Shown in pieces: positions 56,928 through 64,000 of a stretch of DNA of 64,000 bases. The translations under genes were made by a program, and so were the position numbers. Position 1 is the stretch's first letter; each line of letters opens with the position of its first letter. The stretch comes from Oreohelix idahoensis (Eukaryota > Mollusca > Gastropoda > Stylommatophora > Oreohelicidae), in assembly GCA_024509875.1 (NCBI GenBank), contig JAMPIV010004259.1:682001-746000 (forward strand), in the 5' to 3' direction. The notes under the pieces were generated by a model, which saw only the letters and a list, made by a program, of their open reading frames with translations, made no database searches and had not been told where the DNA came from.

Positions 56928-57118
56928 TAGTTCTGATCTTTTGTCGTCTCTTTAGAGACTCCCCGGTGACTATACAGGGTTTGTAGAGTATATAATGAAC
57001 AAAGACGCTGACCTCACCGAATTAAGACGTGATGGATTCACGGCTAAAGTAACAGCTGTAGTAATAATGGTCTTCTAGCCGCCACTGTGTAAGATCTACT
57101 GAAACAATCGGGCCTCAA
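56928..57118 (+). repeat. interspersed repeat, copy 2 (first copy at 13134-13332)
   Basis: Shares TTAGAGACTCCCCGG, GGGTTTGTAGAGTAT, AACAAAGACGCTGACCTCAC and CACTGTGTAAGATCTACTGA with 13134-13332. The short frame MNKDADLTELRR is present but ends early. Confidence 0.6.
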
Positions 57119-57194
57119 GGGAAAAATGAAGGACAATAGTACTTACAAGGGCAAAACTGCTAAGAAAGTCTCGTGGTGGCTATGGAAGAACCGC

Positions 57195-57279
57195 GGTAGG
57201 GGGGGGGGGCGGGGGGGGGAGCGGGGGGGGGGGGGGGCGGGGGGGCTCGGGGGCGCGGGGCGGGGGTGGGGGGGGGGGG
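57195..57279. repeat. G-rich tract, potential G-quadruplex
   Basis: About 85 bp almost entirely G with single C, A or T interruptions; several runs of 8-16 G. The open frame across it on the minus strand is a Pro/Ala artefact. The exact length is likely unreliable. Confidence 0.85.
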
Positions 57280-57306
57280 TATAGAGAATGTATTTCTACA
57301 GCAATT

Positions 57307-57582
57307 TTTTTTTTTTTTTTTTTTAACCAGCGGCACTTGGGCTTTCAGCCCTTCGGCCCAATGACATGTCATTGCGAGGCTGGGGAACCTGAGGACTTTC
57401 CTTCCATCCCGGTCAGGAGCTTCGCTCCTTCCCATCCACAGAGGGTTTATCACAGGAGCCGTTCAGGCTGTTCAGTCAAATTTCCGGCCGTAAACATTTC
57501 TTCAAACGCTGACGCCCGGGTTTGAACCATGAACACCTGGTCGCCAGTACAACGCCGAAGCCATTACACCAGCGCGGCTCCC
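57307..57582 (-). repeat. tRNA-derived SINE (family 2), full-length
   Basis: The plus strand begins with a T-run (A-tail) and ends with a tRNA-like head; on the minus strand GGGAGCCGCGCTGGTGTAATGG and B box GGTTCAAACCC. Flanked by perfect 13-bp repeats TTCTACAGCAATT (57294-57306, 57583-57595). Confidence 0.92.
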
Positions 57583-57595
57583 TTCTACAGCAATT

Positions 57596-58080
57596 AAGCT
57601 TATATACAGCTAAATATGCTGTTTTCATAACCTAATCAATTTGGCAGAATGGGTAACACCAGGAGTCAGTAACTAGTTCAAGAAGTGCGAACAGAATGAT
57701 AGTGGTTAAATTTTCAGTGCAGGGATAGAAAAGACAATAGGTGGAGAACACTTGAAAATCATGACCCAACTATGCCTGCCCTGTTTAAGGACGGTATAAG
57801 GGCAGAACAACTTGTCTGACGGCGAAAGGTGAGGCACGTCTGATGATGAGATTACGCCTGTTGTAATGCTTTGTAAAGTTTACTGTTACTAAAAGATTTA
57901 TTCGGTAATTGTCCTCATCTGTAAAGTTTTTACAAAAGAGCAAATTACGAAAACACCACACTGCGCCAAAATGCATCCACGATACACAAGGTGCGGACTA
58001 TTACACCGGTGAAAGACATAACGGGACTCGTCTAAGTCTATTGAAGACAGAGTGACAAGTTGGGAGCCCTCGAAATGTCT
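57596..58080. other. non-coding
   Basis: Spacer between two SINEs of one family; no ORF of note. Confidence 0.5.
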
Positions 58081-58326
58081 ATTTTTTTTTTTTTTTAACC
58101 AGCGGCACTTGGGCTTTCAGCCCTTCGGCCCAATGACATGTCATTGCGAGGCTGGGGAACCTGAGGACTTTCCTTCCAACCCGGTCAGGAGCTTCGCTCC
58201 TACCCATCCACAGAGGGTTTATCACAGGAGCCGTTCAGGCTATTCAGTCAAATTTCCGGTCGTAAACATTTCTTCAAACGCCGACGCCCGGGTTTGAACC
58301 ATGAACACCTGGTCGCCAGTACAACA
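58081..58326 (-). repeat. tRNA-derived SINE (family 2), lacking the A-box end
   Basis: Nearly identical to 57307-57582 but stops at CAGTACAAC, so the first ~27 bp of the head with the A box are missing. This is 5' truncation of the inserted copy, expected for LINE-driven priming from the tail. Confidence 0.9.
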
Positions 58327-59119
58327 ATTTTTTGTGGATGGTGAATAATGGCACACGCACACATGAAACCTGTTGATAGTTGTTATGAGTTTTATTCATA
58401 ACATGTATGTCGATATCGATACGGTTCTACAAGTAGTCATTTGTTTATGACCGGTGACCCTTGGTTACAAGAAGTACGTCATTGCCTTTGTGGGCCGAGT
58501 AGCAGACGCCTAGAGTTGCCGTCTGTGAATGTTAGCGATCTGTCGCTATGTCTTTTCTGTGTGTTCTCAAGGCAGGCAGACGTGTGTGTCTAGAGCTCTT
58601 AAGAATTATATTACTTCACTACAGATTCATACCATGTTCGACCACTAGATCACTCAATACATCTCCGTGGATGATGCTAGTTTATGTATGAAAGGAATTC
58701 TATTATTGTGAAGAACGTGAGTAAATAAAATATTGTGAAAACCTGTCAAGGCCAGTGTTGTAGAGACAGACGATATGGAAACTTACTGAGGACTGCATAC
58801 CTATATTATGCCAATATATATAATGGAATGTCTGTATTTACATCTAGATCGTTTTCAGCCTCAGGAACATTCAATTGTGTCTCTTTACTGATGAGATTTG
58901 AGGAGCATCGTGCGTTATAATAAACTGTATATTCAATTGTCCAGCCTGGCCTTTGGCAGTATTATTACTTGTTAGTGGAGAATGGTTGCGTGCGGTGTCT
59001 ACCTACATACCTTATGTGGACCTGGCCATTATGAAACGTATTACTCATAATATCATAATATAAAAACCCGCTACAATAGTAATACAAGCCAGTCCTTATT
59101 CTGGAATCTTCAGTGTGAG
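58327..59119. other. non-coding
   Basis: No convincing ORF or repeat. Confidence 0.5.
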
Positions 59120-59290
59120 AGACATAGAGGGATACACAAAGAAAACACAGAGAAGGGGACTGGAGTCAGACAAAGGGAATGAGGAAGATATGGAAAGATC
59201 TTGAGTTGATGGCACAGGACAAGAAGACTTGGCATAAGCTTTTTGAGGGTCTATAATTCTAGGGGAACAAATGGGAGATGAATGAATGAT
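59120..59290 (+). pseudogene. RTE-like LINE 3' end, plus strand
   Basis: Frame reads MRKIWKDLELMAQDKKTW and LFEGL, matching the C-terminus of the LINE at 28146 (WKELEMMARDRKTW..FVEGL), with a GAATGA-type tail. Diverged and short. Confidence 0.75.
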
Positions 59291-59933
59291 GAATTGTTTT
59301 AGACTGAATGCACGGTGGTGCATTTATATCAAAATAGAAAAAAAAATATGAAAATTGGCATTAGTCTATGTCCTGATAATTTATAGTCTTATGAGTCTGA
59401 GCATGTCAAAGTCAATTGTCAGACCACACTCTAAGCAGGTGAACAGGTGAGCACGTAAAAGTCAGACCACACTCTAAGCAGGTGAATAGTGACTTCGAAA
59501 ATTGTGCTTCCTGAAGACATTGTGCTTTTCCCATTGAGAAAAAAATTGCGAAAGTCTTTGGAGTCTTGTTTTATTTTACTAATGCTCTTTTAACGTGTTT
59601 AATTACTTATCCTTCTACGCGATATTTGACAGATAACACTGACAAACAACATTTTTCTTTCTTATATAAGAATAAGTGTTCTTAGGTCAGTTTCTTGCGC
59701 TGATTTCAAATTTGAAATCCGTTTATCTCTATCACGTCGGGTTCTTAAGATATTTGTGAATAAATATATTTTTGGGAAACCGTTATTTGCTCCGTTTCAT
59801 TTTTACTATATAACTTATTAAAAATTAATAAAATGCAAAATAATTCTACCTTTTATACTGCTAAAAGATGCATGACATATGTTACGTTATATTTCAAATA
59901 GTTACTGTATTTTGAAATAATTCTGAGTGAAAT
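59291..59933. other. non-coding
   Basis: AT-rich sequence upstream of the next gene. A duplicated block, GTCAGACCACACTCTAAGCA (59419 and 59461), is the only structure seen. Confidence 0.5.
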
Positions 59934-61681
59934 ATGGCTTCTAGAAGTTGTAGAAATTCGGCTGATCTGTTCTGCTACGTGTGCGGATATTTTACCGATC
60001 GTGTTCACCAGAAAAACTTTACACCATTGCTAAAGAAAGCATATGAACTTTATTTCGATTCGAAAGTTGATGATGCAAATAAATCTTGGAAGCCAAATGC
60101 AGTTTGTTCGACTTGTGCAAATACATTGGCATGTTGGTTACGAAAATCGCCGAAGCATAAGTCGATGCCTTTTGGAGTGCCAGTAATATGGAGTGAACCG
60201 ACAAATCACGCTACTGATTGTTACTTCTGCTTGACAAATATCTATACCTCTACACCTCACGGTAGAAGGGGAACGACTAAGTAAGTAAGACAAATATCTA
60301 TGGTTTCACTTTTAAAACTAGAAAGTCTGTGGTTTATCCAAATATTGAATCGGTTTCGAAACCAGTGCCTCATGATCCAATCACGTGTCCGATCCCAGTT
60401 CCACCAGAACAATATCCGTTGGACGTGAATGAACCATCAGAAAGTGATAGTTTACCTGCTTTAGAAACTAATTCTGACTCGGATTATATACCGGTGAATG
60501 ATGGTGTTCACTTAATTAACCATTCAGAACTTTCAGATCTAATACGTGATCTCGCTCTCACCAAAGGACAAGCGGAATTACTCGGTTCGCGACTCAAAGA
60601 ATGGAATCTTTTAGCGCCCAATACTCCGATATCTAAATTTCGTCATAGACACAGAGAACTTGTTCAATACTTTGAGATGGATAATGACATTTGCTATTGC
60701 AAAGATGTAAAAGGTCTAATGGTGCACCTCGGTCATGAGCACATAGTCAACGAATGGCGACTTTTCATCGACTCTTCCAAGACTAGTCTAAAAGCCGTGT
60801 TATTGCATAATGGAAATTTATTTTCATCAATTCCAGTCGCCTACTCTGTTCATATGAAAGAAACTTATGACAATATGGCTATACTTTTGGCAAAAATAAA
60901 GTACAATGACTACCAATGGTGGATTTGTGGAGACCTAAAGGTCATTGCAATTCTCACGGGCATGCAGACTGGGTATACTAAATTTTGTTGCTTCCTATGT
61001 GAATGGGACAGCCGCAACAGACAGGAACATTATGCAAGAAAGGTGTGGCCTATCAGGGATCGTATGCAGCTCGGGCATAAAAATGTAATACACGAGCCAT
61101 TAGTTAACAAAGACAGCATCATTTTACCACCGTTACATATAAAGTTGGGGCTCATGAAGAATTTCGTAAAAGCGTTAGATAAAACGAGCAAAGCTTTCAC
61201 TTATCTTCGAGAAAAGTTTCCGCAAATTAGCGATGCAAAGATAAAGGAAGGTATCTTTGTAGGACCTCAGATTAGGAAAGTTATTGCAGACAAACAATTC
61301 GAGAACTTGTTACATGGTAGTGAACTTCGCGCATGGATGGCATTCAAATCGATCGTCGATAACTTTCTGGGAAATCACAAATCTGTCGACTATGTGCATA
61401 TTGTTAAGCAGTGCATAGATGCATACAGAATTATGGGCTGTAACATGTCCCTCAAAATCCATTTGCTCGATTCGCATTTTGACTTTTCCCCTGACAACCT
61501 TGGCGAAGTCAGCGATGAACATGGAGAACGATTCCATCAAGATATCGCCGTAATGGAGTCACGTTATCAAGAACGGTGGAGTGTGACCATGCTTGCCGAT
61601 TATTGTTGGATGCTTCATCGCGATGTACCACATGCCATTCACCGACGAAAGTCGACTGCAAAGAAATTCAAGCCTACATAA
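59934..61681 (+). pseudogene. uncharacterised invertebrate protein family, possible DDE-type nuclease, broken by a LINE insertion
   Basis: Two frames (59934-60284 and 60329-61681) that would be one of 563 codons without a 56-bp insertion-plus-duplication. The N-terminal part has Cys pairs (CYVCG, CSTC, CYFC), probably zinc binding, then a Pro-rich acidic linker. The C-terminal ~350 residues contain WRLFIDSSKTSLKAVLLHNG, WWICGDLKVIAILTG, a second Cys pair FCCFLCEWDSRNR, PPLHIKLGLMKNF and SDEHGERFHQD. From memory this conserved series occurs in many unannotated, often multicopy proteins of arthropods, cnidarians and molluscs. Acidic residues in the first, second and last motifs could form an RNase H-like DDE site (inference), pointing to a transposase or a domesticated one. 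No flanking terminal repeats were found. Confidence 0.7.
60246..60289 (+). mobile_element. 44-bp LINE 3' end with 12-13-bp target duplication
   Basis: The 44 bases are the exact reverse complement of the 3' end of the LINE at 45976-46462 (ACGGTAGAAGGGGAACGACT, then a TAAG tail). ACAAATATCTAT occurs before (60234-60245) and after (60290-60301); one more shared G makes it 13. Insert plus duplication is 56 bp, which is not a multiple of three and explains the frame change in the surrounding gene. Confidence 0.93.
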
Positions 61682-61689
61682 CTGTTATA

Positions 61690-64000
61690 CTTCTTGTACA
61701 AATGATGTTGTAATACTGTATGCGTTGTTAAAAAACTTCAATTGCGTATTTCTAGAGATCCCGACCTCATAGAGAAAAACGGTTTGCAGATTTAGAAACA
61801 GCGCATTAAAATTGACCAGAAAAACATAGAAATGTTAGAGAAAGAAAAAAAAATTTTTTTTTTGTTAGCCAGTGTAATTTCCATGACAAATTAAATGTTT
61901 ATCAGATAAGATTGTAGATCTAATTTAAAAACAAAATTTTTTATTTAATACAAAACATTTTATAAACTTTTCAAACTTTGTTTTACAATTTTTAGATACT
62001 ACCTTTCGCGTTTTATAGCTCGGAATCTACTAAAATTATCAAAAATCTAATATGATACAAGTTTTTAAAATACTATGAAAAGCTTTCAGTTCGACGTTAG
62101 TGCTTGTAACTAAACACAAAGCCGGTGCACAATTATATCTATAATTAAATTCCAGTATGGCAGCCGTTTCCATGGAAACCGTTAGCATTATACCATCACA
62201 TGTTTTGATATGCATTGCGCTTATGAATTTTTATTAAAATCGTGTAATGTTTTAAAACGAAAATATCATTTCTTTGTAGCTCTTCCCTCTAAAGATTTAT
62301 TTATGCCAAATTTTTAAACTCATGTCTGTTCTCGAACAACATTATCGATTTTGACCTACGTGAGTGTAGGCCACTCAACTTCACCATTAATGTTGTACTC
62401 ATGTACTCCACCATTATCATGACTCACTTGTATTTTCAGTTGTTATAGAATTCGGTTTTTCCATTCCGACTAACAATCTAGTCTGTTCAGTAACACAGCG
62501 GGGTCTTCTTACACAGTCATGTCTCTTGTCGTTCCAGACGCACGATCCACACGCACAGATACAAGGGGTAGTTAGTTTTACTGCCAGGATAATAGTTCGC
62601 TGGAAATTCAGTTGCTTTCTAAGAAAGACATAAAGATAAGTAAAAAGAATACTATTTTGAATCATGATTGATCCATGTTTATTAAAAAAAAAAAAAACAG
62701 TCGAATGGACCAAACGCAATTCGAATTTTGAAATACAGAACAGTTCGTCAATAAGCAGTTCGCTGTTTGAAATTGTCCAAGGAAAGCTAAACATTATCTA
62801 GTTCATCTTCATATTATCATCATTTTCAGTGTTATATCATCATCATTGTCATCAACGTTTCCCTTTCAGCTCCAAGTGGAGCATGGAGTCAGTACTAAAG
62901 CTTGATCCCAAGCGGTAAATCTCCACACACAAAAAAACATTTAGTTATATCCTTGCAGTGGTTTCTGAAACAATTCAGTTCATTTGATGAAACTGCCAGC
63001 ACTATGCACAACCTCATATTTGTCGTCACTTACAGTCTGAGGAAACAGTAATTCTATTACGTCAATGTCTCTCCAGAGACCTCCGGGTGGTAAACGGGAC
63101 ATTAGTAAAAACGATAGTGTATCAATTTCACGCCAAGTCTACCATGTGGTGGTGGCAAGGGGAGGGGGAATTTTTTTCAATACTTGTTTTCTCGTCTTAG
63201 ATGAGATAGGTAACAATGAAAAAAAAACAAAACAACAACAAGCAAATTGGACGACCAAGGAACACACGATAGTTATCAACAGCAGAAAGATTGAACAATA
63301 ACGTAAATTTGTTGTTCTGACAACAACAATAATTCTTCTTCAACGTACACTCTTCTGGCGATGGAAGTAGTCTATGACAGCTCAAGTACAAGTGTATTCC
63401 TATCGACAGCGTCGTGGCAAAAAAAAAAAACAAAAAAAAACAAACAAATTATATATATATATAAAGACAGTGTGACAGGGTGAGGAAAAAGGTAGGACTT
63501 CTGTTGTAAAGTCGTTTTGTGACAGGGCGAAGAAATGAGGTGCTTCTGTTGTAAACTGGCTATCGCCAGAGATGGTGGTTACAGAAGAGATGTGTAATAA
63601 ACCCAGGTAGTTGTTGTAGACTCGTCTGTGTTGGTGTGTGGCTGTGTGATCGTAAGAATGAAGTACTCTGTTGCTGATAGTCAAATGTCAACAATGTAAC
63701 TTCCAACTTGTGTTCAAGAAGTAAGTCTAACTTCGTCTTAACTAAACAATACCTTTTATTCAGTGGTTGCATTCGCTAACCATTCCATGCTGGTTCATAG
63801 AATATATTCATTAAAGGTGTACAAACCACAATCCATACGAATCAAAACATAAGTGGGACCTGCTAGATGGGAAAACAGCCGCTGCTCGTCTCGTGCTAAA
63901 AACAACTCACTCTAATCTCACCTTTGAAAAAATAACTTCCGTTTCTTTACTGGTATCGCTACTACACAAGCTTTGATGACGTCATTTCATGTACACCATG
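61690..64000. other. non-coding, low-complexity patches
   Basis: An A-run meeting a T-run at 61846-61861, an A-run at about 62684-62697, CATCAT-type repeats at 62815-62850, and A-rich then TA-repeat sequence at 63421-63464. A segment at 62855-62890 (CCCTTTCAGCTCCAAGTGGAGCATGG) vaguely resembles the LINE 3' end at 48185 but is too short to call. No gene recognised. Confidence 0.5.

Noticed and set aside
57160..57453. Pro-rich 97-codon minus-strand ORF
   Set aside because: Product of the G-rich tract and SINE antisense.

Overview
This is eukaryotic DNA, probably from a lophotrochozoan animal and most likely a gastropod mollusc. The reasons are the AT-rich, intron-poor sequence, several tRNA-derived SINEs, RTE-like LINEs, a Gypsy-superfamily element whose integrase precedes the reverse transcriptase, and two divergent rhodopsin-type receptor genes of the kind expanded as chemosensory receptors in sea slugs and sea hares. 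The taxon is inferred, not proven. There is no operon structure, rRNA or functional tRNA gene. Almost everything recognisable is a transposable element or its debris, and only one cellular gene looks intact.

Layout. 1-2340 is non-coding. A tRNA-SINE (about 2345-2710) precedes a nearly pristine 10 kb LTR retrotransposon (2861-12899) with two ~1.5 kb LTRs, a leader of 95-bp tandem repeats, a Gag-protease-integrase ORF and an RT-RNase H ORF (order as in the GMR1 group of Gypsy elements). After LINE debris (13370-14310) comes a second, minus-strand LTR element (14456-21668) that encodes only a coiled-coil ORF in several frames and no pol; its LTRs differ by exactly seven copies of a 70-bp repeat. 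From about 21.8 to 46.6 kb a ~35-bp satellite recurs in eight islands, separated by insertions: a SINE, an RTE LINE that is itself split by a 1.37 kb insertion containing a near-perfect foldback MITE, LINE 3' ends with target-site duplications, and a 1.97 kb LTR-like unit. A diverged large repeat family fills 35.6-42.8 kb.

The last satellite island runs into a broken chemosensory-type GPCR gene (minus strand, 46563-47509) and supplies its final codons. Mariner and LINE debris (47.6-53.0 kb) separate it from an apparently intact 413-residue GPCR (54141-55382). SINEs of two families lie at 56.2-58.3 kb. A two-part ORF at 59934-61681 belongs to an uncharacterised invertebrate family with Cys pairs and three acidic motifs suggestive of a DDE nuclease; it is broken by a 44-bp LINE 3' end flanked by a 12-13-bp target duplication. 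61.7-64 kb is non-coding.

How it fits together: the window reads as a stack of datable insertions. Direct repeats at many junctions give the order of events. Shared details suggest cross-mobilisation: an A-run/T-run hairpin next to the polypurine tract in both LTR elements, and a SINE core found inverted inside an LTR. All coordinates of diverged repeats are approximate because alignments were made by eye.
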